A stretch of 64,000 bases of DNA from Chryseobacterium sp. MFBS3-17 (GTDB taxonomy: Bacteria; Bacteroidota; Bacteroidia; Flavobacteriales; Weeksellaceae): assembly GCF_020687745.1 (NCBI RefSeq), contig NZ_JAJEWK010000010.1, positions 248,001 to 312,000 on the forward strand, in the 5' to 3' direction. Shown in pieces: positions 9,843 to 18,001 of this stretch. The notes beneath the pieces were generated by a model that ran no database searches, was not told where the DNA came from, and saw only the letters and a list, made by a program, of their open reading frames with translations. Made by a program: the position numbers and the translations under genes. How positions within the stretch are numbered: the stretch's first letter is position 1; every line of letters begins with the position of its first letter.

Positions 9843-10415
9843 TTATTTAGGAAACCGCATCGTGTAATTCACGTTCACATCACCATTCATAATTTTGTTC
9901 AGTTTCCCTTTTACCAGTTTTTTCTTGAGCGATGAGAGATGATCTGTAAACAAAATTCCTTCTATATGATCATACTCATGCTGAATAACGCGGGCACGAA
10001 TATCGGAAAAAGTTTCGGTATGCTTCACAAAATTCTCATCAAAATACTCAATCAGAATGGTTTCTTTGCGTTTCACATCTTCGCGTACATCCGGAATAGA
10101 AAGGCAACCCTCATTAAATTTCCACTCTTCACCACTTTCTTCCAGGATTCTGGCATTGATGAATACTTTCTTAAAATCCTTCAGGTCTTCTGCAATATCA
10201 GCGTAGTCTTCGTCTTCTGCCAGGGGCGAAACATCTACACAAAACAGACGGATATCCAGTCCTACCTGTGGTGCCGCCAGGCCTATACCATTGGCAGACT
10301 CCATGGTTTCGTACATATTTGCAATCAATTCCTTTAGGTTTGGATAATCCGGGCCTATGTCCTGCCCTACTTTCCTTAAAACCGGGTCTCCGAAAGACCG
10401 AATTGGTAAAATCAT
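9843..10415 (-). CDS. def: Peptide deformylase
   Basis: Removes the N-formyl group from nascent proteins; a ferrous or zinc metalloenzyme. All three class motifs are present in its 190 residues: GIGLAAPQVG (about 44-53), EGCLSIP (about 105-111, metal Cys) and the HExxH-type QHEYDHIEG (about 148-156). Its ATG overlaps the TGA of ruvX, implying translational coupling. Function complements fmt, which lies on the opposite strand just downstream. Confidence 0.96.
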   Translation of the reverse strand: MILPIRSFGDPVLRKVGQDIGPDYPNLKELIANMYETMESANGIGLAAPQVGLDIRLFCVDVSPLAEDEDYADIAEDLKDFKKVFINARILEESGEEWKFNEGCLSIPDVREDVKRKETILIEYFDENFVKHTETFSDIRARVIQHEYDHIEGILFTDHLSSLKKKLVKGKLNKIMNGDVNVNYTMRFPK

Positions 10416-10828
10416 TTCTTTATCTTTTCTAAAAAATTCTGTAATATAATCGTGGCACTTACCTTATCAATCAGCCCTTTGTTTTGCCTTTCCTTTTTGG
10501 ATTTTCCGCTCTGCGAAATAAAAAAAGATGCCATTTTTGAGGTAAACCGTTCATCTAAACGGTGCACCGTGATGCCGGGATACTGCTCACTGAAAGTTGC
10601 AATAAATTTCAGGATATCTGCTTCTACCTCAGAGAGATTCCCCTTCAGATCTGTGGGAAGTCCTACTACTACCTGTTCCACTTCATTTCCGCGGAAATAT
10701 CGTGCAAGAAAGTCAAAGAGTTTCACCGTTTCCACCGTATCCAGACCACTTGCAATCATCTGTAAATCATCTGTTACAGCAATTCCGGTCCTCTTCTTTC
10801 CATAATCAATGGCCATGATTTGCCCCAT
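10412..10828 (-). CDS. ruvX: Holliday junction resolvase-like protein RuvX/YqgF
   Basis: RNase H-fold protein of the YqgF family, implicated in pre-16S rRNA processing and, by fold, Holliday-junction resolution. It has 138 residues counted from the ATG at 10828; a longer frame would need a TTG three codons earlier. Motif I MAIDYGKKRTGIA supplies the first Asp; VVGLP and DERFTS hold the other conserved positions. A CAAATTTA box (reverse TAAATTTG) lies 6 bp before the ATG, suggesting an almost leaderless transcript that continues into def. Confidence 0.92.
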   Translation of the reverse strand: MGQIMAIDYGKKRTGIAVTDDLQMIASGLDTVETVKLFDFLARYFRGNEVEQVVVGLPTDLKGNLSEVEADILKFIATFSEQYPGITVHRLDERFTSKMASFFISQSGKSKKERQNKGLIDKVSATIILQNFLEKIKK

Positions 10829-10834
10829 AAGGTG

Positions 10835-10842
10835 CAAATTTA
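10835..10842 (-). promoter_or_regulatory. Putative -7 element for ruvX-def
   Basis: TAAATTTG on the minus strand fits the Bacteroidota TAnnTTTG consensus. It ends 6 bp before the start codon. Confidence 0.45.
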
Positions 10843-10937
10843 AACATTTTTAGCGGTTCTTTTGGTTGATGTTGATGTTCTGCATGCGTAAAATCAAAAA
10901 TTATTTATAATTTTATTTCCCCAAATCCAAAAAACAT

Positions 10938-11414
10938 ATGAAAAGACTTATCCTTGTTCGCCATGCCAAAAGTGACTGGCCGGAACACACCGAAGATTTC
11001 GACCGCCCCCTTGCGGAACGCGGTCTGCACGATGCGGCCAGGATGTCGCAGTTTTTGAAAAACCAGCAGATTTCCATAGACCGGCTCATTTCCAGCCCTG
11101 CCGTGCGTGCCTTCACTACTTCCGAAATTTTTCATCAGACGCTGCAAACGCCTATGTTTACAGATGAAAAACTATACCAGCCTACAGAGCGCAATCTGCT
11201 CTCCGTCATTCACGATATAGAAGACAGCATCAGTTCGGTAGCGCTCTTTTCACACAATAACGGGATTTCCAATTTTGCGAATACCATGACGGAAGATGTA
11301 TTTCTGTTCCCTACCTGTGGTGTAGCGGGTTTCGAAATCAACTGTACCTCCTGGTCAGAATTTGAAGGGGCAGAAAAGAAACTGGTATTTTTTTACGAGC
11401 CCAAACACCTTTAG
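10938..11414 (+). CDS. SixA-type histidine phosphatase
   Basis: A 158-residue member of the histidine phosphatase superfamily, closest by pattern to phosphohistidine phosphatase SixA. The catalytic RHAKSDWPE block (R7-H8) lies at the extreme N terminus; LISSPAVRAFTTSE carries the second Arg, and SHNNGIS provides the C-terminal catalytic His. SixA-like enzymes dephosphorylate phosphohistidine in phosphorelay proteins, but the substrate here cannot be read from sequence. Its stop overlaps the rsmD stop by 3 bp in convergent orientation. Confidence 0.85.
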   Translation: MKRLILVRHAKSDWPEHTEDFDRPLAERGLHDAARMSQFLKNQQISIDRLISSPAVRAFTTSEIFHQTLQTPMFTDEKLYQPTERNLLSVIHDIEDSISSVALFSHNNGISNFANTMTEDVFLFPTCGVAGFEINCTSWSEFEGAEKKLVFFYEPKHL

Positions 11415-11980
11415 TCCTCTGCTGCAGTTTCTTCTGCTTTGAACAGCGAGAAACTTACATTTCCATATTTCCTGGTTTCTGAAAGCCGGGAATCATCTGG
11501 CGCGTTTTTCGTTTGATGTTCTACCACCAGCAGCCCGTTTTCTTTCACGTAATTATTATTGAGTATCAACGCAATCAGTTCCTGGTATTTTTTAGCATCC
11601 AGATCAAAAGGCGGATCTGCAAAGACAATATCGTATTGTTTTCTGCCGCGGTTTTTCTTCAGCCATTCGAACACATCTCCGCGCTGAATATTCATCTGTA
11701 TGGCCATATCCAGGTCACCGGCCGTACTGTTGATGAATGCACAATGCTTCGGGTTCATCTCTACTGAAGTAACATCCGGACAATACCTTGAGGCAAACTC
11801 CAGCGAAATAGAACCGATGCCGGCAAACAAATCCAGCACTGCCACAGATTCCAGATCAAAACGATGCTCCAGAATGCTGAACAAGGCTTCTTTGGCAAAA
11901 TCTGTGGTAGGTCTTACATCAAAATTTTTGGGTGCTGCAATTTTCTTTGCTTTCCATTTTCCGGCGATAATTCTGTACAT
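11411..11980 (-). CDS. rsmD: 16S rRNA (guanine-N2)-methyltransferase RsmD
   Basis: SAM-dependent methyltransferase acting on 16S rRNA G966 (E. coli numbering). It has 189 residues. The hallmark N-terminal RIIAGKWK (about 3-10) and RPTTDFAKEALFSIL are followed by SAM motif I LDLFAGIGSISLE (about 51-63) and the catalytic ADPPF (about 121-125), as in N2-G methyltransferases. DUF3822 lies 20 bp upstream in the same orientation, a frequent pairing in Bacteroidota. Confidence 0.94.
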   Translation of the reverse strand: MYRIIAGKWKAKKIAAPKNFDVRPTTDFAKEALFSILEHRFDLESVAVLDLFAGIGSISLEFASRYCPDVTSVEMNPKHCAFINSTAGDLDMAIQMNIQRGDVFEWLKKNRGRKQYDIVFADPPFDLDAKKYQELIALILNNNYVKENGLLVVEHQTKNAPDDSRLSETRKYGNVSFSLFKAEETAAED

Positions 11981-12000
11981 ATAGGAGAAGATTCTGATGT

Positions 12001-12717
12001 TTAATTGTTGATAAGGAATTTTTTCTTCGGTAGATTGTCATAAACAATTTTCAGTTGCTTTACAAATTTCTGCAATTCTGAAATGAATGTTTCGTTTTCG
12101 GAAGTCTCACCATAGACGTAAAAACGGGTTTCATTAATGCCAAAATCTATTTTACTGAGGCTGAACATAATGAAATACAGAAAATCCACTTCCGAAGTCA
12201 TATCCAGATTGTTATAAAGCTTAATTTTCTTGCCGTTCAGAGCAAAAAACTCACACTGGTTATGATGCAGGTTGATGTGGATCTCTTTTCCGCTGCGGGG
12301 CGAAATTGAACTCAGGAACTTTTCTCCGGAAAAATTAAAGTTGACCGGGATATTTTTACCTTTCAGCCTATGATAGAGATCTTTCGGAAAAGTATAGTAA
12401 AACTGTACGCCGTATTTTTTGTTCACGGCAAGCATCAGTTCCTCCTTATCTGCATCTATTCCGGCATTCAGGGCAATCAGGTCATAGCCGGCATCGTGCT
12501 GGCTGAATCCTTCCGGAACCATGGTAAAATGATTCAGGGCAGAAATGACGGTAATCCGGTCTGTTTTCTTTTCCAGAACCGCATTCAGTTTTTCCAGTAC
12601 GGAATCCTGCAGAACTTCATCATCCGGAGTAAAAGATGATTCTTCCTTTACGCTTTTACTGCGCATGAACTGATAAAACACCGAATCTTTGGTAAAGAGT
12701 AAATTTAATTTTTCCAT
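12001..12717 (-). CDS. DUF3822 family protein
   Basis: A 238-residue soluble protein without signal peptide. I chose the ATG at 12717 (MEKLNLLFTKD) over a TTG five codons upstream. The pattern matches DUF3822 of Bacteroidota: a middle segment with FTMVPEGF, a YTFPKDL stretch, and a C-terminal actin/ATPase-like region (YNNLDMTSEVDFLYFIMF). Its position immediately upstream of rsmD is the usual one for this family. The function is unknown; genomic context suggests a link to RNA modification or translation, which is inference. Confidence 0.78.
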   Translation of the reverse strand: MEKLNLLFTKDSVFYQFMRSKSVKEESSFTPDDEVLQDSVLEKLNAVLEKKTDRITVISALNHFTMVPEGFSQHDAGYDLIALNAGIDADKEELMLAVNKKYGVQFYYTFPKDLYHRLKGKNIPVNFNFSGEKFLSSISPRSGKEIHINLHHNQCEFFALNGKKIKLYNNLDMTSEVDFLYFIMFSLSKIDFGINETRFYVYGETSENETFISELQKFVKQLKIVYDNLPKKKFLINN

Positions 12718-12849
12718 CGTTGAAGACAGCAAATTTATTAAATAATTCCCGGCCTGAAAAATATCATGTCCGGAAGCGGCAAATCTTTGGTCAGACCCGG
12801 ATATTGAAAGGATAATATGCTTACATTTATACTGTTTAAAAATACCGTT

Positions 12850-13164
12850 ATGAAAAAGTTAATTCTGTTTTTGTCCCTTTGCGTTTCTGTAGTGATGTTT
12901 GCGCAAAAAAAAATCACCAACCAGGTTGTAGAGGCTTCCTGTGGCATGTGTCAGTTTAATCAAAAATCGGACAAAGGTTGTTTTCTGAATGTGAAAATAG
13001 ACCAGAAAATATACGAGGTAGTGGGAACCACCATCAATGATCACGGTAATGCCCATGCAGATGATGGTTTCTGTAATAAAGTACGGAAGGCGAAAGTGAC
13101 CGGCGTGATTAAAAAAAATCAGTTTGTAGCCTCTAGTTTCACCCTGCTTCCGGAGAAGAAATAA
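12850..13164 (+). CDS. DUF6370 family secreted small Cys protein
   Basis: A 104-residue exported protein. I chose the ATG at 12850 because it opens a clean Sec signal peptide (MKKLILFLSL to VMFAQ). The mature part has CGMCQ, a CFLNV strand, then DHGNAHADDGFCN. This Cys/His/Asp arrangement is typical of DUF6370, a small family of unknown function found in Bacteroidota and other bacteria. The three or four Cys suggest a metal site or disulfides in the periplasm. Its TAA directly abuts the stop of the convergent Smr gene. Confidence 0.8.
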   Translation: MKKLILFLSLCVSVVMFAQKKITNQVVEASCGMCQFNQKSDKGCFLNVKIDQKIYEVVGTTINDHGNAHADDGFCNKVRKAKVTGVIKKNQFVASSFTLLPEKK

Positions 13165-13659
13165 TCAACGGAACAGCACCGATACCGAACCCGACTGGTG
13201 GCGCAGGATTTCATTGTGGTGAAAATCCAGGTTGATCTGGCTTTCCAGTACATCCAGCACCATATTCTGCAGCGTTCCGTCTCCGATGCCGTGGATGATT
13301 TCCAGACGTTTCAGGTTATTTCTGCGGCAAAAGTCCAAAGTTTCCTGCAACTTTTCCTTCTGAATGAATAAACGTTCAAAACTGCTGTATGCAGCCGGAT
13401 CATCCACTAAGTTTTCAAAGTGAAGATCCAGAATCAGCGGTTTTTTATTGTGCTTTTTTGAGACCGGTTTATCCGTTTCCTTTTTCCGGACCACCGGTGT
13501 GGCTTCATACAGATCTTTTTGGTGCATCACCAGGTTCTTCCGGTGATACTCGTGGGTAAAACCGTGTTCATCCTTCAGCACCACGGTTTCTCCTTTCACA
13601 GAAGTCACGATTCCGGAAAGATTCTCATCCAGCACAGATACTTTGTCTCCTATTTTCAT
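13165..13659 (-). CDS. Smr-domain protein (short MutS2-like)
   Basis: A 164-residue protein. The N-terminal part (1-50) looks like a small beta-barrel of the kind preceding Smr domains (MKIGDKVSVLDENLSG). The C-terminal Smr domain carries LDLHFENL (the LDxH motif, about 77-84) and HGIGDGTLQ (HGxGxG, about 119-127), the residues linked to nuclease or RNA-binding activity. It overlaps the phosphodiesterase gene by 4 bp (ATGA), so the two are translationally coupled. Confidence 0.87.
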   Translation of the reverse strand: MKIGDKVSVLDENLSGIVTSVKGETVVLKDEHGFTHEYHRKNLVMHQKDLYEATPVVRKKETDKPVSKKHNKKPLILDLHFENLVDDPAAYSSFERLFIQKEKLQETLDFCRRNNLKRLEIIHGIGDGTLQNMVLDVLESQINLDFHHNEILRHQSGSVSVLFR

Positions 13660-14153
13660 GTTCTTGATCCCAGTTCTATCACTTCCAGATTTTTAATCTC
13701 CTTTCCTTCTATTTCAAAACGCATCATGGTGCGCACTTTGTGCCAGCCGGATTTGCCGCAGGCGCCGGGATTCAGATGCAGCAAGTCATACTTTTCATCA
13801 TACATAGCTTTCAAAATATGAGAATGTCCGGAGATAAACAACCCGGGAGATTTCGCTTGAATTTCTTTCCTGGCCAGTGGCGTATATTTTCCCGGATAGC
13901 CGCCTATGTGAATCATGAGCACTTCTACTTCTTCGCAAAAGAAACGGTTTACTTCCGGCACAGATTTGCGCACATCTGCACCGTCTATATTGCCGTACAC
14001 TCCTTTCATGGGTTTGATGGCAGCCAGTTCATCCAGAACCTCCACCGTACCAAAATCACCGCAATGCCAGATTTCATCAACCTGCGAAGCATAATCTCTG
14101 ATACGGTCGTCCAGATGGGAATGAGTGTCCGAAAGGAGCAGGATTTTTTTCAT
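13656..14153 (-). CDS. YfcE/MJ0936-type metallophosphoesterase
   Basis: A 165-residue calcineurin-like phosphodiesterase. Metal-binding motifs are in order: LLSDTHSH (DxH, about 6-11), HCGDFG (GD), GNID (GNxD variant of GNH), and SGHSH (GHxH, about 112-116), the layout of the YfcE family. A CAAAATTA box only 4 bp before the ATG suggests a leaderless transcript. Physiological substrate unknown. Confidence 0.88.
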   Translation of the reverse strand: MKKILLLSDTHSHLDDRIRDYASQVDEIWHCGDFGTVEVLDELAAIKPMKGVYGNIDGADVRKSVPEVNRFFCEEVEVLMIHIGGYPGKYTPLARKEIQAKSPGLFISGHSHILKAMYDEKYDLLHLNPGACGKSGWHKVRTMMRFEIEGKEIKNLEVIELGSRT

Positions 14154-14157
14154 TGCA

Positions 14158-14165
14158 CAAAATTA
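14158..14165 (-). promoter_or_regulatory. Putative -7 element for the phosphodiesterase-Smr operon
   Basis: TAATTTTG on the minus strand, 4 bp before the ATG. Confidence 0.42.
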
Positions 14166-14225
14166 GGCAATTTAAGCAGACCGAAACAATGGTAAAATGA
14201 CCCGCTGTTCTCCTGAAAATTTCCT

Positions 14226-14233
14226 TAAATTTG
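14226..14233 (+). promoter_or_regulatory. Putative -7 element for the aminotransferase
   Basis: TAAATTTG, 17 bp before the ATG at 14251. Confidence 0.45.
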
Positions 14234-14250
14234 CATAAATTATTTTTACA

Positions 14251-15456
14251 ATGCCAAAGATTTCAAAAAGGGCTCAGGAAATGCCCGCTTCACCGGTACG
14301 AAAACTGGTTCCCTATGCCCTGAAAGCCAAGGAAAGAGGAATAAAAGTGTATCACCTGAACATTGGTCAGCCCGATATTGAAACCCCGCAAACTGCGATA
14401 GACGCATTAAAAAATATAGACCTGAAAGTGCTGGAATACGCCCTGTCTGAAGGTAATCTGGAGTACAGAACCGCGCTGCGGGATTACTACCACCGGCTGG
14501 GATTTACAGATCTTACTACCAATAATTTTATTGTCACCAACGGCGGATCTGAAGCCCTGAACTTTGCGCTCTCTACGCTTTGTGATGACGGAGACGAAGT
14601 CATCATTCCCGAACCGTACTATGCCAACTATAACGGCTTTACCAACGCACTGAATGTGAATGTGGTTGCCATACCCTCTACCATAGACAGTGGTTTTGCC
14701 CTGCCGCCGATGGAAGAATTTGAAAAGAAAATCACCGCGAAGACCAAAGCGATCATCATTTGTAATCCGGGGAATCCTACCGGATACCTGTACACCCGCG
14801 AGGAACTGCAAAAACTGGCAGATATCGCCCTGAAACATGACATCGTGATTATTTCTGACGAAGTGTACCGGGAATATGTGTATGACGGGAAACAGCAGGT
14901 TTCTATCTTTGATTTCCCGGAGCTGGCCGAACACGCCATCATCATCGACTCTGAATCCAAGCGGTATTCCATGTGTGGTGCGCGCATTGGTTGTCTGATT
15001 ACCCGCTCAAAAAGGATTCATGATGCCGCCATGCTCTTTGCACAGGCACGTTTGTCGCCGGTACTCCTGGGTCAGATTGCGGCCGCTGCGGCACACGAAA
15101 ATGACACCGCTTACATCATGAGTGTTCGCGAAGAATACACCAAAAGAAGAAATTTACTGGTAGATTTACTGAACGGAATTCCCGGAGTCATTTGCCCCAA
15201 GCCGAAAGGCGCTTTCTACTGCGGCGTAGAACTTCCGATAGACGATTCTGACAAGTTTGCGCAGTGGCTGCTGGAAAAATATTCTCATCATAACGAAACC
15301 GTGATGGTAGCGCCAATGAGCGGTTTTTACAGCAATCCGGAACTGGGCAAAAAGCAAGTTCGCATCGCCTACGTACTGAAGGAAGAAGACCTCAGAAGAA
15401 GTGTAGAACTGCTGAACGATGCCCTGCAGAAATACAGAGCAGAATTTAATCTCTAA
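14251..15456 (+). CDS. Class I/II PLP-dependent aminotransferase
   Basis: A 401-residue fold-type I aminotransferase resembling aspartate or aromatic aminotransferases. Visible are the N-terminal LNIGQPDIETP, the PLP-phosphate contact GGSEALNFAL, the NPGNPTGYLYT motif (about 172-182), the Asp of ISDEVYREYV, and the Schiff-base Lys at K237 in SESKRYSMCGARIG. RIAYVL near 370 supplies the carboxylate-binding Arg. The substrate cannot be fixed from sequence. It is transcribed alone and closed by a hairpin. Confidence 0.9.
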   Translation: MPKISKRAQEMPASPVRKLVPYALKAKERGIKVYHLNIGQPDIETPQTAIDALKNIDLKVLEYALSEGNLEYRTALRDYYHRLGFTDLTTNNFIVTNGGSEALNFALSTLCDDGDEVIIPEPYYANYNGFTNALNVNVVAIPSTIDSGFALPPMEEFEKKITAKTKAIIICNPGNPTGYLYTREELQKLADIALKHDIVIISDEVYREYVYDGKQQVSIFDFPELAEHAIIIDSESKRYSMCGARIGCLITRSKRIHDAAMLFAQARLSPVLLGQIAAAAAHENDTAYIMSVREEYTKRRNLLVDLLNGIPGVICPKPKGAFYCGVELPIDDSDKFAQWLLEKYSHHNETVMVAPMSGFYSNPELGKKQVRIAYVLKEEDLRRSVELLNDALQKYRAEFNL

Positions 15457-15478
15457 AAACTGAACAAATTATCACAAA

Positions 15479-15500
15479 AAAACGGGTTACAGCCCGTTTT
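15479..15500 (+). terminator. Terminator after the aminotransferase
   Basis: AAAACGGG/CCCGTTTT stem of 8 bp around TTACAG, with A and T runs at its ends. Confidence 0.75.
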
Positions 15501-15538
15501 CTGATTTTGAACCGCTTCATTAACCAACGGAAATACCC

Positions 15539-16555
15539 ATGATTCAGGAAAATGTTTCTTTAAAAAATTACAATACGTTCGGCGTAGATGTCAATGCACA
15601 ATTCTTTGCTGAAATCACCAATCTGCAAGAACTGCAGCAGGTTTTAGATTTTGCCCGCACCGCATCCCTCGAACTGCTTTTTTTGGGTGGCGGCAGCAAT
15701 GTTTTGTTGACGTGTGACTTTGCAGGTTTGGTGATTCAATTGAATTTAAAGGGGATTTCCGTAGCCGAAGAAACTGAAGGACATGTCCTGGTGACCGCTC
15801 AGGCAGGAGAAAACTGGCATCAGTTTGTTCAGTTTTGCCTCAGCCATCAGTACGGCGGACTGGAGAATCTGTCGCTGATTCCCGGTAATGTGGGCACATC
15901 TCCCATGCAGAACATCGGTGCATACGGTACTGAAATCAAGGACTGCTTCGTACATTGCCTGGTGCTGAATCTGGAAACCGGCAATACAAAAGTTTTCAAT
16001 CATGAACAATGCCGGTTCGGATACCGTGACTCCGTTTTCAAGCAGGAAGGCAAAGGAAAATATGTGATTCTGGAAGTGACCTTCAGGCTGACCACCAAAA
16101 ACCACAGGATTCGTATAGAATACGGCGCTATACAATCTGAGCTGACCAATGCTGGAATCGTGAATCCCACCATTCAGGATGTTTCCCGTGCCGTCATCGC
16201 CATCCGCCGCAGTAAACTGCCCGATCCGGAAATCATGGGTAATGCCGGCAGTTTTTTTAAAAACCCTTCCATTCCTGCAGCACAGTATGATACATTAAAA
16301 CAAACATTTCCGCAAATACCGGGTTATCCCGGCGGACAGCTCGTGAAAGTACCTGCCGGCTGGCTGATTGAGCAATGCGGATGGAAAGGAAAACAAATTG
16401 GAAATGTGGCCACTCATGAACTGCAGGCTTTGGTCATCATCAATAAAACCGGAAAGGCCACCGGGCAGGAAATCTATGATTTCTCCGCCATGATTATAGA
16501 ATCCGTACAGGAGAAATTCGGTATTACGCTGGAGCGCGAAGTAAATATAATCTGA
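15539..16555 (+). CDS. murB: UDP-N-acetylenolpyruvoylglucosamine reductase
   Basis: FAD-dependent reductase for the second committed step of UDP-MurNAc synthesis. At 338 residues it is the E. coli-like type I form. The FAD-binding GGGSNVLL (about 44-51) and PGNVGTSPMQNIGAYG (about 118-133) are clear. The catalytic Ser is in GNAGSFFKNP (about 236-245), and HELQALVI is near the C terminus. It starts with ATG just after the aminotransferase terminator. Confidence 0.95.
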   Translation: MIQENVSLKNYNTFGVDVNAQFFAEITNLQELQQVLDFARTASLELLFLGGGSNVLLTCDFAGLVIQLNLKGISVAEETEGHVLVTAQAGENWHQFVQFCLSHQYGGLENLSLIPGNVGTSPMQNIGAYGTEIKDCFVHCLVLNLETGNTKVFNHEQCRFGYRDSVFKQEGKGKYVILEVTFRLTTKNHRIRIEYGAIQSELTNAGIVNPTIQDVSRAVIAIRRSKLPDPEIMGNAGSFFKNPSIPAAQYDTLKQTFPQIPGYPGGQLVKVPAGWLIEQCGWKGKQIGNVATHELQALVIINKTGKATGQEIYDFSAMIIESVQEKFGITLEREVNII

Positions 16556-16585
16556 TTTCTGCAGAGCATCTTCCCATTAAATCCT

Positions 16586-16593
16586 TATTTTTG
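16586..16593 (+). promoter_or_regulatory. Putative -7 element for the RsmB-like gene
   Basis: TATTTTTG, 44 bp before the ATG. Confidence 0.42.
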
Positions 16594-16637
16594 CAGCGTG
16601 TGATTTTTTGCACGCTTTTAATTTTTAAACATCTATT

Positions 16638-17843
16638 ATGGAACTCATACACAGAAACTTACTGATCGGAATTCACGATGCCCTGCAGGAAACCTTCTTT
16701 CAGGATAAAAAATATGCAGACAAAGTCATCGAACGCCTGCTGAAGTCCCACAAAAAATGGGGCAGCGAAGACCGCAAAGTGGTTTCAGAGATATTTTACA
16801 ACATCATTCGCTGGAAAAAACGGCTGGAATACTATATGGGCGAAGGCGTAAAGCCCAATAATGTCTATAAGCTCATCCTCGCCTATCTGCTTTGGAGCAA
16901 AACCCACTACAAAAAATTTGAAGAGTTTGACGGAATAAAAATCGCAGACATCCTTAATAAATTAAAGAAAGGGACGGTCCCCACAAAAGCGATTGAACAC
17001 TCCATTCCCGATTGGCTGGCCGAAACCCTGGAGAAGGAACTGGGTCCCAACTGGGAGCGCGAAATGAATGCTTTAAACGAACAGGCGCCTACCGTTCTGC
17101 GTGCCAACACGCTGAAGACCTCTGCCAGAGAACTGGTCTCTGACCTGAAACATGAAAATGTGGAAAGCTTTCAGATTCGTGACTATCCGGATGCTGTGCA
17201 ACTGGAGGAGAAGAAAAATGTGTTCCTGACCACAGCTTTCAAAGAGGGGCTTTTTGAAGTTCAGGATGCCTCTTCACAAAAAATAGGAAAACTATTGGAT
17301 GTTCAGGAAGGCATGCGCGTGGTCGATGCCTGTGCCGGTGCAGGTGGCAAAACGCTGCATCTGGCCGCTCTGATGAACAATAAAGGACAAATCATTGCGC
17401 TGGATATTTACGAATGGAAACTCGCTGAACTGAAACGCCGTGCCAAAAGAGCCGGTGCCCATAACATAGAAAACCGCCTGATTACCGATAACAAAGTGAT
17501 CAAAAGATTACACGGCACCGCAGACCGCCTGCTGATTGATGCCCCGTGCTCCGGACTGGGCGTTTTAAAAAGAAACCCCGACAGCAAATGGAAAATTGAC
17601 GCCGATTTTATAGCGCGTATTAAAAATGAACAGCAGCAGATTCTTCAGGACTACTCCAAAATGCTGAAAAAAGGCGGAAAAATGATTTACGCCACCTGTT
17701 CCATTCTGCCTTCTGAAAACAATGAGCAGGCTGCACTCTTCCTGAAAAACAATCCGGAATTCTCACTGCTGAAAGAAGAAAAAATAATGCCGAGCGAAGG
17801 CTATGACGGTTTCTATATGGCTCTGATGCAACGCAACGCCTGA
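16638..17843 (+). CDS. RsmB/NOP-type rRNA cytosine-C5 methyltransferase
   Basis: A 401-residue SAM-dependent RNA m5C methyltransferase. An N-terminal NusB-like helical region (about 1-150) is followed by the Rossmann domain: DACAGAGGKTLHLA (SAM motif I, about 232-245), the catalytic-base motif DAPCSGLG (about 299-306) and the nucleophile Cys of YATCSI (about 351-356). Both Cys needed for m5C chemistry are present. It likely methylates 16S rRNA, but the exact position cannot be assigned. Confidence 0.9.
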   Translation: MELIHRNLLIGIHDALQETFFQDKKYADKVIERLLKSHKKWGSEDRKVVSEIFYNIIRWKKRLEYYMGEGVKPNNVYKLILAYLLWSKTHYKKFEEFDGIKIADILNKLKKGTVPTKAIEHSIPDWLAETLEKELGPNWEREMNALNEQAPTVLRANTLKTSARELVSDLKHENVESFQIRDYPDAVQLEEKKNVFLTTAFKEGLFEVQDASSQKIGKLLDVQEGMRVVDACAGAGGKTLHLAALMNNKGQIIALDIYEWKLAELKRRAKRAGAHNIENRLITDNKVIKRLHGTADRLLIDAPCSGLGVLKRNPDSKWKIDADFIARIKNEQQQILQDYSKMLKKGGKMIYATCSILPSENNEQAALFLKNNPEFSLLKEEKIMPSEGYDGFYMALMQRNA

Positions 17844-17950
17844 TGTAAAACCCAACAAATATTATCGTTTACAATCCGCCGAGGTAACTCCTTTGTACCC
17901 GCTTTTTGAGATACCGGAGCGACCCGCAATGAATACAAATGTACAAACAT

Positions 17951-17988
17951 AAAAAATCCGCCCTTTAAAAAAAGGCGGATTTAATTTT
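17951..17988. terminator. Bidirectional terminator between the RsmB-like gene and tig
   Basis: AATCCGCC/GGCGGATT stem with A and T runs. The 107 bases before it (17844-17950) hold no gene that I can recognise. Confidence 0.8.
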
Positions 17989-18001
17989 TCCCGGTTGGGA
18001 A